The notes beneath the pieces are model-generated. The model was not told the origin of the DNA. It saw only the letters and a program-made list of their open reading frames with translations, and searched no databases. From Erwinia rhapontici (lineage in GTDB: Bacteria; Pseudomonadota; Gammaproteobacteria; Enterobacterales; Enterobacteriaceae), in contig NZ_VRKO01000014.1 of assembly GCF_012271765.1 (NCBI RefSeq), forward strand, positions 186,001 through 250,000: a stretch of DNA of 64,000 nt, in the 5' to 3' direction. A program made the position numbers and the translations under genes. Below, piece by piece: positions 1 to 8,508 of this stretch; within the stretch, counting starts at the first letter, position 1, and each line of letters starts with the position of its first letter.

Positions 1-764
1 GCAAAGCCGTGCGGCGCGTCGTCGTACACTTTCAGCTCCGATCCGGGGATCATCGCGGCAGCCAGTTTACCGGTGGCTTCAAACGGCACAATCTGGTCGT
101 TACTGCCGTGGATCACCAGCGTTGGCACGGTCACTTTCGCGATATCGCCACGGAAATCAGTCTCTTCAAACGCCGTCACGCAGTCAATAGTGCCTTTCAG
201 CGACGCCAGCAGCGCGATATTCAGCGTCTGGGCCAGCACGCCGTCGGAAATTGTTTGCCCGGCGTTAATGCCGTAGAACGGCGTGGCAAAGTCTTTGATA
301 AACTGCGCACGATCCTTGCGTAATCCATCACGAATACCGTCAAATACCGCTTTTTCTACCCCTTCAGGATGGTCGTCTGTCTTACCGAAGATCGGCGTCA
401 CCGCCCCCAGTAGCACCAGTGCGCTGACGCGCTCACTGCCGTAGCGGCCGATATAGCGCGACACATCGCCGCCGCCCATTGAAAAGCCCACCAGCGTAAT
501 GTCATGCAGATCAAGATGCTGGATCAGATCGTTGATGTCTGACGCAAAGGTATCGTAGTTGTACCCTTCCCACGGCTGGTCAGAGCGGCCAAAGCCACGG
601 CGGTCAAAGGCGATAACGCGGTAGCCGCGTTCGGCAAGGAAATTCATCTGACTGTCCCACATATCGGCATCCAGCGGCCAGCCGTGGCTGAACAGGACCG
701 GCTTACCCGTGCCCCAGTCTTTGAAATAAATTTGCGTGCCGTCCTGCGTAGTGAATGTGCTCAT
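1..764 (-). CDS. Non-heme chloroperoxidase-like alpha/beta hydrolase (3' end outside window)
   Basis: The minus-strand frame reads MSTFTTQDGTQIYFKDWG from an ATG at 764, preceded by a GAGGAA ribosome site. It runs off the window after about 254 residues, so the C-terminus is missing. The alpha/beta-hydrolase fold is clear: an oxyanion-side HGWP near residue 27, the nucleophile elbow GFSMGG with Ser95, an acidic segment GSNDQIVP, and PHGFA at the cut edge carrying the probable catalytic His. This pattern is typical of cofactor-free haloperoxidases/esterases of the non-heme chloroperoxidase family. These are serine hydrolases; perhydrolysis is a side reaction and the physiological substrate is usually unknown. 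No signal peptide is seen. It is divergent from the remnant and MFS gene at 939-2644, and may share their control region. Confidence 0.9.
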   Translation of the reverse strand, partial: MSTFTTQDGTQIYFKDWGTGKPVLFSHGWPLDADMWDSQMNFLAERGYRVIAFDRRGFGRSDQPWEGYNYDTFASDINDLIQHLDLHDITLVGFSMGGGDVSRYIGRYGSERVSALVLLGAVTPIFGKTDDHPEGVEKAVFDGIRDGLRKDRAQFIKDFATPFYGINAGQTISDGVLAQTLNIALLASLKGTIDCVTAFEETDFRGDIAKVTVPTLVIHGSNDQIVPFEATGKLAAAMIPGSELKVYDDAPHGF

Positions 765-938
765 TTCTGTTTCCTCGAAGGTGGATGGATGACGTGATGT
801 TGTGACTAACAAAAAAATCTTAACGAGTTGCCCAGTTCTTTCCGCTATCAGCAAATTCTAGTCGCCATTAGTCTTGTTTCCAGCAGCGAAACACTCGCTC
901 ACTACATCGCTTACTGATAACGAAAAGAGGAATTGACC

Positions 939-1064
939 ATGTCTACATTCGACCTGCTGGACCCACAGAACACGTACGACGACGTGATGGATCGAGTGCG
1001 TGAGCACAGCGGTGCGTACGGCATGGGCGAACAGGCGGCTGCTGCACTTCGTCCTGGAGCCTGA
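939..1064 (+). pseudogene. Internally deleted remnant of an isochorismatase-family hydrolase
   Basis: A 41-codon frame begins MSTFDLLDPQN and continues directly into TYDDVMDRVREHSGAYGMG. These segments match the N-terminus (MSKFDLLDPQN) and the C-terminal region (TYDDVMDLVREHSGAYGMG) of the intact hydrolase at 5316-5957. About 160 residues in between, including the catalytic Cys, are gone, and the reading frame is kept across the junction. The short frame has an AAGAGG ribosome site and stops two bases before the ATG of the MFS transporter, so it may now act as a translated leader. The upstream DNA also shares TTCTTTCCGYTATCA with the region before 5316. It cannot be catalytic. Confidence 0.75.
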
Positions 1065-1066
1065 CC

Positions 1067-2644
1067 ATGAAGACAACGTCATCCGGTGCTTTTGCGCCGC
1101 TTAAGCAAGGGCTGTTTGCGGTGATCTGGGCCGCGACCATCCTCGGCAATACCGGCAGTTTTATGCGCGATGTTGCCAGTTCATGGCTGGTGACCGGGCT
1201 GTCATCTAACCCGGCGGCTGTCGCACTGATGCAGACTGCCGCCACCTTACCGATTTTCCTGCTGGCAATCCCGGCCGGGGTGCTGTCCGATATTCTTGAT
1301 CGCCGTCGCCTGCTGATTTTTGTCCAGCTGCTGCTGGCCAGCGTCAGCGGTACGCTGCTGATCCTCTCGCATAATAATCTGCTGACCGTCGAGTATCTGG
1401 TGGCACTGACCTTTATTGGCGGTATCGGCGCTGCGCTGATGGGCCCGGCCTGGCAGGCGATTGTGCCGGAGCTGGTGCCTCGTCCGCAGTTGAAGAATGC
1501 GGTGGCGCTTAACTCGCTGGGGATCAATATCGCCCGTGCAGTGGGCCCGGCAACCGGCGGTCTGCTGCTGGCAGCACTCGGTGCCTGGGCAGCCTACGGG
1601 GCGGATGTCCTGAGCTATGTGTTCGTTATCGCTGCGCTGATCTGGTGGAAGCGGCCGCATAAAGCGAAAAATGAGCTGTCTGAACATTTCTTCGGGGCGT
1701 TCCGTGCGGGCATTCGCTACGTCAAAGCCAGCCGTGAATTGCACCGGGTGCTGGTGCGCACCGCGATTTACTTCTTTTTTGCCAGCGCCATTTGGGCACT
1801 GCTGCCGTTGGTGGCGCGTCATTTGTTACAGGGCAGCGCCGGGTTTTACGGCACGCTGCTGGGCGCGGTTGGTATCGGGGCGATTACCGGGGCGCTGCTG
1901 CTGCCTGTCCTGCGTCAGCGGATGAACGTTGACGGGTTAATGCTGCTGTCGGCGGGGCTTTCCGCGCTGGTGATGGTGGTCATTGCCCTGCTGCCGATCA
2001 AAGCGCTGGCTCTGCCGCTAATGGTGCTGCTGGGCATCAGCTGGATTATTGCGCTGACCTCACTGAACGGTGTGGCGCAGGCGGTGCTGCCCGACTGGGT
2101 GCGGGGTCGCGGTCTGGCGGTCTATCTGATGATTTTCAACGGTGCTATGGCCGCAGGCAGCCTGTTCTGGGGGCTGGTGGCACAGGAAACCGGCCTGGTG
2201 GGAACCCTGCTGATTGCCGCTCTGGCGCTGACGCTTTCCGCGCTGTTGTGTCTGCGCCTTAAACTTCCGGCAGGCGAGGCTGACCTGCAACCGTCCGGTC
2301 ACTGGGATCAGCCCGCGTTAGAAACACCCGTCACGGCAGATCGTGGCCCGGTGATGATTCAGATTGAGTACCAGGTCGCACCCGAAGATCGTCCGGCGTT
2401 TCTGGCAGAGATTAAAAACCTGTCGCTTACCCGCCGCCGTGATGGGGCTTACGCCTGGGGCATTGCCGAGCACAGCCACGATGCCACCACGCTGATCGAG
2501 TGGTTCCTGGTGGAGTCCTGGCATGAGCATCTGCGTCAGCATCAGCGCGTCTCCCATGCCGATGCGGATTTACAAAGCAGCGTGACCCGTTTCCATCAGG
2601 GAGAGGAAAAACCGTTGGTCAGGCACTTTATTTCGCTGGGCTGA
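1067..2644 (+). CDS. MFS transporter with C-terminal monooxygenase-like domain
   Basis: This 525-residue protein has about 12 hydrophobic segments over residues 1-405, starting near WAATILGNTGSFMRDVASSW, with the loop motif GVLSDILDRRR near residue 65 typical of MFS exporters. The last ~95 residues (from MIQIEYQVAPEDRPAF) are soluble and resemble an antibiotic-biosynthesis-monooxygenase/ABM-like fold, a known arrangement in the EntS-like MFS_3 group. Family members export small molecules by proton antiport; the substrate here is unknown. Its start lies two bases after the stop of the hydrolase remnant, suggesting translational coupling. A hairpin terminator follows at 2740. Its neighbours suggest efflux of an aromatic or antibiotic-like compound, which is inference. 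Confidence 0.85.
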   Translation: MKTTSSGAFAPLKQGLFAVIWAATILGNTGSFMRDVASSWLVTGLSSNPAAVALMQTAATLPIFLLAIPAGVLSDILDRRRLLIFVQLLLASVSGTLLILSHNNLLTVEYLVALTFIGGIGAALMGPAWQAIVPELVPRPQLKNAVALNSLGINIARAVGPATGGLLLAALGAWAAYGADVLSYVFVIAALIWWKRPHKAKNELSEHFFGAFRAGIRYVKASRELHRVLVRTAIYFFFASAIWALLPLVARHLLQGSAGFYGTLLGAVGIGAITGALLLPVLRQRMNVDGLMLLSAGLSALVMVVIALLPIKALALPLMVLLGISWIIALTSLNGVAQAVLPDWVRGRGLAVYLMIFNGAMAAGSLFWGLVAQETGLVGTLLIAALALTLSALLCLRLKLPAGEADLQPSGHWDQPALETPVTADRGPVMIQIEYQVAPEDRPAFLAEIKNLSLTRRRDGAYAWGIAEHSHDATTLIEWFLVESWHEHLRQHQRVSHADADLQSSVTRFHQGEEKPLVRHFISLG

Positions 2645-2739
2645 AGGGCAGTGATCTCGCAGCGATCAACGAACAGCGCAGGCTCCCACTCCCCACCGAC
2701 AGAGTCGATATGACTGACTGCATGATAATCATCCCTCCA

Positions 2740-2761
2740 GGGCCGTTATTGCGGCCCTTTT
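2740..2761 (+). terminator. Rho-independent terminator after MFS gene
   Basis: A GGGCCG/CGGCCC stem with a 6-base loop is followed by TTTT. It lies between the convergent MFS and MarR genes. Confidence 0.75.
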
Positions 2762-2762
2762 G

Positions 2763-3299
2763 TTACGTCTTGTTCGTATTATCCTGCTGGCACTCTAACG
2801 CCTGCATCAGCTGAGAGAGAGACGCATCAAGACTCGCCAGCACCTCCGCGGGCAACACCGATAGCATCTGACGTTCGTTCTCAACATGCGGCCCCACGGC
2901 GCGTTCAATCAGTTCCAGCCCCTCGGGTGTGAGCTGCACCAGGGTGCTGCGTGCATCTTGCTGGCTGGCTGTACGCATTATCAGCCCCCGGGTTTCCAGC
3001 CGCTTCAGGCGGTGGGTCATGGTGCCCGATGTCACCATCAATGTGGAGAATAGTGCGGTCGGGCTGAGGCAATAAGGTGCGCCAGAACGACGCAACGTGG
3101 CCAGCATATCGAACTCCCAGCTCACTAAATCAAAGCGGGCAAAACCCACTTCCAACTGCTGCTCAAGCAGGATGGCACAACGCTTTATTCGTCCGATCGG
3201 CCCCATCGGGCTGGCATCCAGATCGGGGCGTTCGCGCCGCCATTGTTCGAGAATGATATCGACCGCATCACGCGGCGTTGGAGGGGTTCGATTATTCAT
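2763..3299 (-). CDS. MarR-family transcriptional regulator
   Basis: This 178-residue protein has the winged-helix layout of MarR. The dimer and recognition region includes FDLVSWEFDMLATLRRSG, then LMVTSGTMTHRLKRLETRGL (recognition helix and wing) followed by the usual DARSTLVQLTPEGLELI. MarR proteins are dimeric repressors, often released by phenolic ligands or oxidants. It is divergent from the EamA transporter at 3362, which it most likely controls together with itself. I took the ATG at 3299; a TTG five codons upstream is possible but has no better ribosome site and would place the putative operator inside the coding region. Confidence 0.88.
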   Translation of the reverse strand: MNNRTPPTPRDAVDIILEQWRRERPDLDASPMGPIGRIKRCAILLEQQLEVGFARFDLVSWEFDMLATLRRSGAPYCLSPTALFSTLMVTSGTMTHRLKRLETRGLIMRTASQQDARSTLVQLTPEGLELIERAVGPHVENERQMLSVLPAEVLASLDASLSQLMQALECQQDNTNKT

Positions 3300-3302
3300 T
3301 TG

Positions 3303-3354
3303 TCTTGACTTCAAGATAGTTGATCAACAGAATCATAATATCTTGAATTGAAGG
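3303..3354. promoter_or_regulatory. Probable MarR operators in the marR/eamA intergenic region
   Basis: At 3303-3316 lies TCTTGA-CT-TCAAGA, a perfect inverted repeat of the classic MarR/SlyA operator type. A second, degenerate copy (TCTTGAATTGAAGG) lies at 3341-3354, just before the EamA start. Two sites flanking a divergent promoter fit joint control of both genes. Confidence 0.5.
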
Positions 3355-3361
3355 TAATGTC

Positions 3362-4234
3362 ATGAACACTACACCCTCTTTGCGCTACTGGCGCGATGTC
3401 TTGCTGACCGCCCTGGCGCCTGCCATCTGGGGCTCCACCTATATTGTGACCTCTGAACTTCTGCCACCCGATCGGCCATTCACCGCGGCATTAATCCGCG
3501 TGTTGCCCGCAGGCCTGTTGCTGCTGCTTTTCACGCGACAGATGCCCGCCCGGCGTGACGTGTGGCGGTTGATCGTGCTCAGTGCCTTAAACATTGGTGT
3601 CTTCCAGGCTCTGCTGTTTGTCGCGGCCTATCGCCTGCCCGGTGGCCTGGCTGCGGTGCTGGGCGCTATCCAGCCGTTGCTGGTGATGGTGCTGGTCTGG
3701 GCGGTGGATCGCCGATCACCGGCACAAGCCACACTGTGGTCCGCGGTGGCGGGAGTGGTGGGAATGGCCGTGTTGCTGCTCTCGCCACAGACGGTGTTCG
3801 AACCCCTCGGCATGGCAGCGGCATTCCTGGGCGCCGCCTGCATGGCGACAGGTGTCTGGCTGACGCGCCGCTGGCGAGTGGATCTCCCCGTGCTGTCGCT
3901 CACCGGCTGGCAGTTAGTGATTGGTGGGTTGATGCTGGCGCCCGTGGCGTGGCAGGTCGATGCGCCACTGCCGGAACTGACTCTGACGCAGTGGGCCGCC
4001 TACAGCTATCTCAGCCTGGCCGGGGCACTGCTCGCCTATTCACTCTGGTTCCGCGGTGTGGCCCGTTTGCCGACGGTGGCCGTGGCTTCGTTAGGTTTAC
4101 TTAGCCCGCTGGCTGCCGTGGTACTGGGCTGGGCGTTACTGGGGCAATCCATCACCGGTACGGCGTTACTGGGGCTGGTTGTCGTGCTGGCGAGCGTATT
4201 TGCCGTGCAGTGGACAACCACACGCGCCCGCTAA
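3362..4234 (+). CDS. EamA/DMT-family transporter (RhaT/YdcZ-like drug-metabolite exporter)
   Basis: This 290-residue, very hydrophobic protein has the ten-helix, two-repeat structure of EamA transporters. The first repeat starts with LTALAPAIWGSTYIVTSELL and the second ends with LLGLVVVLASVFAVQW. The signature GSTYIVT followed by PFTAALIRVLPAGLLLL is typical of the group. These inner-membrane proteins export amino acids or small metabolites; the substrate cannot be read from the sequence. The start ATG at 3362 has GAAGGTA upstream. The divergent MarR gene and the operator-like repeat argue for induction by a small molecule. Confidence 0.88.
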   Translation: MNTTPSLRYWRDVLLTALAPAIWGSTYIVTSELLPPDRPFTAALIRVLPAGLLLLLFTRQMPARRDVWRLIVLSALNIGVFQALLFVAAYRLPGGLAAVLGAIQPLLVMVLVWAVDRRSPAQATLWSAVAGVVGMAVLLLSPQTVFEPLGMAAAFLGAACMATGVWLTRRWRVDLPVLSLTGWQLVIGGLMLAPVAWQVDAPLPELTLTQWAAYSYLSLAGALLAYSLWFRGVARLPTVAVASLGLLSPLAAVVLGWALLGQSITGTALLGLVVVLASVFAVQWTTTRAR

Positions 4235-4276
4235 GAGCGGCAAAGGCTGATGCCCGGGTGACCCCGGGCGCAGTAT

Positions 4277-5185
4277 TCACTCCGCGGCATACACGCTGCG
4301 AATACCCTCGAAGTTCTGGAGCCGCTCACGCCACCACATGGCCGCATTCCCGGTGGCGCTGTCGCTCCAGGCCAGAAATGCCTGGTCACGCCGGGTTTCA
4401 CTGTCCAGCTGGCGTTCGACCAGCGCGCCGCTTTCCAGATGCGGGGCCGCCAGATAGCGCGGGAGATAGCCGCAGCCCAGCCCGTCCACCTGTGCCTGCA
4501 GTTTATCGCTGAAACTGTGCACGCTGAGAATCGGCTGCTCATCCAGTACGCGTAAATCGGTGCCTTCGGCATGGCGTGAGCTGTCGTGGACCACTACCGC
4601 GCGGTACTGGCGGATCTGCTCGCGCAATAATGGGGCAGGCAGCGCCGCCAGCGGGTGATGGGGCGCAATGGCGAAGGCATATTCCAGCCAGCCAACCGGC
4701 ACACAGCTGACACCGCTGTGGCGCACCGGTTCCTGAACCGCGCCGAATACAATATCGGCCAGCCCATAACTCAGCGCCTCCCAGCAGCCCGCCAGCACAT
4801 CCTGGCGGAACAGCAACTGAGTATGATGATGCTCCTGATAAAACGCATCAATCAGGCCAGAGAGCAGGGAAAACGGCACCGAAGCATCAAGGCTGATCGT
4901 GAGCTTACTTTCCCAGCCGCTTTCCACATACTGCGCCTGCTGCTCAAGCTCCCCCACGGCGCGCAAAAGAATGCGACCTTTTTCCAGCATTAAGCGCCCG
5001 GTGGGGGTAAATGTTGCACGATGACCGGAGCGATCCAGCAGCGTGATATTCAAATCGCTTTCCATCTTTTGCACCGTGTAACTCAGCGCAGAGGCGGTTT
5101 TAAACAGCCTGGCCGCCGCTGCGGCAAAGGTTCCGTGTCGGTCCAGTGCATCCAGAATCAGCAGCGCTTCAAGGTTTAATCGCAT
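4277..5185 (-). CDS. LysR-family transcriptional regulator
   Basis: The protein starts MRLNLEALLILDALDRHGTF and has the N-terminal LysR helix-turn-helix (AAAARLFKTASALSYTVQKMESDL, residues ~18-42). It then has a periplasmic-binding-protein-like effector domain of about 200 residues. Length is 302 residues, usual for the family. An upstream in-frame start at 5242 would add 19 residues not seen in typical LysR proteins, so the ATG at 5185 is preferred. It is divergent from the isochorismatase-family hydrolase at 5316, the usual arrangement of a LysR regulator and its target. The ligand is unknown. Confidence 0.88.
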   Translation of the reverse strand: MRLNLEALLILDALDRHGTFAAAAARLFKTASALSYTVQKMESDLNITLLDRSGHRATFTPTGRLMLEKGRILLRAVGELEQQAQYVESGWESKLTISLDASVPFSLLSGLIDAFYQEHHHTQLLFRQDVLAGCWEALSYGLADIVFGAVQEPVRHSGVSCVPVGWLEYAFAIAPHHPLAALPAPLLREQIRQYRAVVVHDSSRHAEGTDLRVLDEQPILSVHSFSDKLQAQVDGLGCGYLPRYLAAPHLESGALVERQLDSETRRDQAFLAWSDSATGNAAMWWRERLQNFEGIRSVYAAE

Positions 5186-5221
5186 GGTTTTCCCCAAACC
5201 CAAAATTTGTTTAACAACAAC

Positions 5222-5273
5222 CTCAATTCTTTCCGTTATCAACCCGGGCGGCCATTTCGTATTGTGTTAACAC
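5222..5273. promoter_or_regulatory. Candidate LysR target region upstream of the hydrolase operon
   Basis: The block CTCAATTCTTTCCGTTATCA at 5222-5241 recurs with few changes near 832-850 before the deleted hydrolase copy. A perfect palindrome GTGTTAACAC lies at 5264-5273. Either could be the binding site of the divergent LysR protein; the palindrome has no exact partner near 860-890. Confidence 0.35.
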
Positions 5274-5315
5274 GCAAGACAAACCCGAAACCTGAAACGT
5301 AAAAGGAATAAAAAA

Positions 5316-5957
5316 ATGTCTAAATTCGACCTGCTGGACCCACAGAACTCCACCCTGATTTTCATCGACCATCAGCCGCAGATGTCCTTCGGTGTTGCCA
5401 ACATCGATCGTCAGCAGCTTAAAAATAACACCGTTGCTTTGGCAAAAGCAGGAAAGATTTTTAACGTGCCGACGATTTACACCTCGGTGGAAACCGAAAG
5501 CTTCAGCGGCTATATCTGGCCGGAGCTGCTGGCAGTGCACCCGGAGTCTACGCCGATTGAGCGTACCTCGATGAACTCCTGGGAAGATGAAGCGTTCGTG
5601 AAGGCAGTGAAGGCCACCGGGCGTAAGAAGCTGATTATCTCGGCCCTGTGGACCGAAGTGTGCCTGACTTTCCCGGCGCTGATGGCGATGAAAGAGGGCT
5701 TCGAAGTTTACGTGGTGACCGATACGTCCGGCGGCACCAGCGTGGATGCGCACGAGCGCTCTATCGACCGTATGGTGCAGGCGGGCGCGATCCCGGTGAC
5801 CTGGCAGCAGGTGTTGCTGGAGTACCAGCGCGACTGGTCACGTAAAGAGACGTACGACGACGTGATGGATCTGGTGCGCGAGCACAGCGGAGCGTACGGC
5901 ATGGGCGTGGATTACGCCTACACGATGGTACACAACGCCCCGGCCCGCAAAGCCTGA
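5316..5957 (+). CDS. Isochorismatase-family cysteine hydrolase (YcaC-like)
   Basis: This 213-residue protein shows the family's layout: a catalytic Asp in LIFIDHQPQM (Asp18) and the nucleophilic Cys in ALWTEVCLTFPAL (Cys116) after an alternating alpha/beta core. The C-terminal half, from SGGTSVDAHERSIDRM, matches the YcaC type of about 208 residues. Family members hydrolyse amides, N-carbamoyl groups or vinyl ethers; E. coli YcaC itself has no firm substrate. It leads a probable operon with the genes at 5998 and 6572 and is divergent from the LysR gene. A heavily deleted second copy lies at 939-1064. Confidence 0.87.
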   Translation: MSKFDLLDPQNSTLIFIDHQPQMSFGVANIDRQQLKNNTVALAKAGKIFNVPTIYTSVETESFSGYIWPELLAVHPESTPIERTSMNSWEDEAFVKAVKATGRKKLIISALWTEVCLTFPALMAMKEGFEVYVVTDTSGGTSVDAHERSIDRMVQAGAIPVTWQQVLLEYQRDWSRKETYDDVMDLVREHSGAYGMGVDYAYTMVHNAPARKA

Positions 5958-5997
5958 TGGCCTGGCCCCCCTGGCGGGGGGCATTAAGGAGAACGTC

Positions 5998-6582
5998 GTG
6001 GATTACCCCCATCAGCCTGAACACATTACCCTGGTGATTACGCATCGCCTGCTGCCCGCGAAGCAAGACGACTATCAACGCTGGCTGGAAACTATTTTAC
6101 CGCAGGCGGCGCTGTTCCCCGGTCATCTTGGCGTGAATGTACTGCGCCCGGTACACGGTGAAATGACCTGGACGATACTGGTCAGATTCGACAACCTGGA
6201 TAATCTTTATCAGTGGCTTAACTCGCCACAGCGGGCGGCGCGTGTGGGAGAGCTGGCGGGGATGCTGGCGGGGCAGGAGCATATTGAGATGCGCCCCGGG
6301 GCGGCGTTCTGGTTTACCCCGGCCGAGCCGGGACGGGCAGCACCGAAACAGTGGAAACAGTTTCTGGTGACGCTGGTGGTGATTTTTCCCTCCACTAATC
6401 TGGTTCCCTGGTTTTGGGGGGCGTTGCTGCCCGCCAGTAAAGGAACGCTGTGGGGACACTTTCTTAACGATGCCTGCGTGGTTGGCCTGGTGGTATATCT
6501 GTGGATGCCGGCGATAACGCGCTTATTAAACGACTGGTTGTCCCCGCGCGGGAAAACCAGCCTGGAGAGTAATGATGAATAA
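5998..6582 (+). CDS. Antibiotic-biosynthesis-monooxygenase-like protein with two membrane helices
   Basis: The product is 194 residues from a GTG start with AAGGAG upstream. Residues ~8-100 form an ABM/ferredoxin-like domain (ITLVITHRLLPAKQDDYQRW, later GHLGVNVLRP and MTWTILVRFDNLDNLYQWL). The C-terminal part has two membrane helices (FLVTLVVIFPSTNLVPWFWG and ACVVGLVVYLWMPAI). This soluble-plus-membrane arrangement is found in conserved hypothetical proteins placed beside YcaC-like hydrolases. It lies 40 bp after the hydrolase, across a strong GC hairpin (about 5965-5985), and overlaps the next gene by 11 nt. Its exact function is unknown. Confidence 0.75.
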   Translation: MDYPHQPEHITLVITHRLLPAKQDDYQRWLETILPQAALFPGHLGVNVLRPVHGEMTWTILVRFDNLDNLYQWLNSPQRAARVGELAGMLAGQEHIEMRPGAAFWFTPAEPGRAAPKQWKQFLVTLVVIFPSTNLVPWFWGALLPASKGTLWGHFLNDACVVGLVVYLWMPAITRLLNDWLSPRGKTSLESNDE

Positions 6583-8443
6583 TGCCTCATTGATTCTGAC
6601 CAACGGTAAATTCCATACGGTTGACCGTGAAAACCCACTGGCGACGGCGGTAGCGATTAAAGAGGGTAAGTTCCTGGCCGTAGGCAGCGAAGCAGAAGTG
6701 ATGCAGTTTGCCGGGAATGACACAAAGCGGGTGGATCTGAAAGGCCACACCGGGATCCCGGGGCTGAACGACTCGCATCTGCATTTGATCCGCGGCGGGC
6801 TGAACTACAACCTTGAGCTGCGCTGGGAAGGCGTGCCGTCGCTGGCCGATGCTTTACGTATGCTGAAAGAGCAGGCGCTGCGTACGCCAAATCCACAGTG
6901 GGTGCGTGTGGTCGGTGGCTGGAACGAGTTCCAGTTTGCCGAGCGCCGTATGCCAACGCTGGATGAAATCAATGAAGCCGCACCGGACACGCCGGTCTTT
7001 ATTCTGCACCTCTACGATCGTGCGCTGCTGAACCGTGCCGCCCTGCGTGTGGTGGGTTATACCAAAGATACGCCAAACCCACCGGGCGGCGAGATCCAGC
7101 GCGACGGTAACGGCAACCCGACCGGGATGCTGATTGCCCGTCCTAACGCGATGCTGCTGTACTCCACGCTGGCAAAAGGGCCGAAGCTGCCGCTGGAACA
7201 GCAGGTGAACTCCACCCGTCAGTTTATGCGCGAGCTGAACCGTCTGGGCCTGACCAGCGCCATTGATGCAGGCGGCGGTTTCCAGAACTACCCGGATGAT
7301 TACGAGGTGATCAGCGAACTGCACGAGAAAAAGCAGCTGACGGTACGCATTGCCTACAACCTGTTTACTCAGCGACCGGGTCACGAGCTGGAAGATTTTG
7401 AACGCTGGACCGATATGCTGAAACCGGGGCAGGGCACAGACTTTTATCGCCATAACGGCGCGGGCGAGATGCTGGTGTTCTCGGCCGCTGACTTTGAAGA
7501 CTTTCTGGAGCCGCGTCCGGACCTGGCACCCGGAATGGAAGATGAGCTGGAGCGTGTGGTACGTCACCTGGTCGAACACCGCTGGCCGTTCCGTCTGCAC
7601 GCCACCTATAACGAATCGATCAGCCGTATGCTGAACGTGTTCGAGAAGGTTAACCGGGAGATTCCGTTCAACGGTCTGCACTGGATTTTTGACCACGCAG
7701 AGACCATTACCGAAGCCAATATCGAGCGGGTTAAAGCGCTGGGCGGCGGGATTGCGGTCCAGCATCGCATGGCGTTTCAGGGCGAATATTTTGCCGAGCG
7801 CTACGGTCATGAAGCGGTGAAGCAAACGCCTCCTGTGGCGAAAATGCTGGAAGCGGGGGTGCCGGTTGGTCTGGGCACGGATGCCACCCGAGTGGCCAGT
7901 TACAACCCGTGGACGGCGCTCTACTGGCTGGTGTCTGGCCGCACCGTGGGCGGTATGGCGATGTATGACGTCAATGCTCGTCTGGACCGTGAAACGGCGC
8001 TGATGCTGTGGACGCAGGGCAGCGCCTGGTTTTCCAGCGAGCAGGGCAAAAAAGGGCAGATCAAAGTGGGGCAACTGGCTGACCTGGCAATCCTGTCACA
8101 GGATTATTTCAGCGTGCACGAAGAGGCGATCAAAAGCATTGAGTCGGTGCTGACCGTGGTGAATGGCGACGTGGTGTATGCCGCAGGCAGTTTCAGCCCG
8201 TTGTCACCGCCGCTGATACCGGTCTTGCCGGAATGGTCTCCGGTCGTGACCACACCAGGCCATTACCGCAGTGCGCCACCGCTGGCGAATGGTCGCGTGG
8301 CCTTTGCCTCACAGCCGCACCAGTGCAGCGGACCTTGTGGTGTGCACAGTCATTCGCATGATGTCGCGCGCCGTTCCAGCGTGCCGGTATCCGATGACAA
8401 TGCCTTCTGGGGGGCGCTGGGCTGTTCCTGCTTTGCGTTCTGA
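6572..8443 (+). CDS. YtcJ-like metal-dependent amidohydrolase
   Basis: This 623-residue amidohydrolase starts with the small beta domain (LILTNGKFHTVDRENPLATA) and has the metal motif GIPGLNDSHLHLI (HxH near residues 69-71). Later segments include the second-shell His motif LHWIFDHAE and the late Asp in VPVGLGTDATRV. It closes with the returning beta domain GQLADLAILSQDYFSV. The class, often annotated YtcJ, hydrolyses C-N bonds of amides or imides with zinc; the substrate is not predictable. The C-terminal ~70 residues extend beyond the barrel with a His/Cys-rich end. The start overlaps the preceding gene, so the three genes from 5316 are probably one transcript. Confidence 0.87.
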   Translation: MMNNASLILTNGKFHTVDRENPLATAVAIKEGKFLAVGSEAEVMQFAGNDTKRVDLKGHTGIPGLNDSHLHLIRGGLNYNLELRWEGVPSLADALRMLKEQALRTPNPQWVRVVGGWNEFQFAERRMPTLDEINEAAPDTPVFILHLYDRALLNRAALRVVGYTKDTPNPPGGEIQRDGNGNPTGMLIARPNAMLLYSTLAKGPKLPLEQQVNSTRQFMRELNRLGLTSAIDAGGGFQNYPDDYEVISELHEKKQLTVRIAYNLFTQRPGHELEDFERWTDMLKPGQGTDFYRHNGAGEMLVFSAADFEDFLEPRPDLAPGMEDELERVVRHLVEHRWPFRLHATYNESISRMLNVFEKVNREIPFNGLHWIFDHAETITEANIERVKALGGGIAVQHRMAFQGEYFAERYGHEAVKQTPPVAKMLEAGVPVGLGTDATRVASYNPWTALYWLVSGRTVGGMAMYDVNARLDRETALMLWTQGSAWFSSEQGKKGQIKVGQLADLAILSQDYFSVHEEAIKSIESVLTVVNGDVVYAAGSFSPLSPPLIPVLPEWSPVVTTPGHYRSAPPLANGRVAFASQPHQCSGPCGVHSHSHDVARRSSVPVSDDNAFWGALGCSCFAF

Positions 8444-8449
8444 TCGCAG

Positions 8450-8471
8450 GGGGTCAGGCATGCCTGACCCC
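8450..8471. repeat. Perfect 22-bp palindrome of the GGCATGCC family, possible terminator
   Basis: GGGGTCAGGCA is followed directly by its reverse complement, with no loop bases, and then CTACA. It lies seven bases after the amidohydrolase stop. Two related palindromes occur at 30203-30222 and 30254-30273, so this is a small intergenic repeat family and not only a terminator. Confidence 0.6.
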
Positions 8472-8508
8472 TACATTGACCTGCTAATCACAGGTTCCTG
8501 TCACGGGC

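Noticed and set aside
1067..2644. Fusion artefact between an MFS transporter and a monooxygenase
   Set aside because: The frame is continuous and this C-terminal domain is a known arrangement in this MFS group, so no sequencing error is implied.
6854..8074. 406-codon open frame on the minus strand opposite the amidohydrolase
   Set aside because: It is antisense to a gene with clear metal motifs, has an atypical His/Arg/Gln-rich composition and no recognisable domain or ribosome site.
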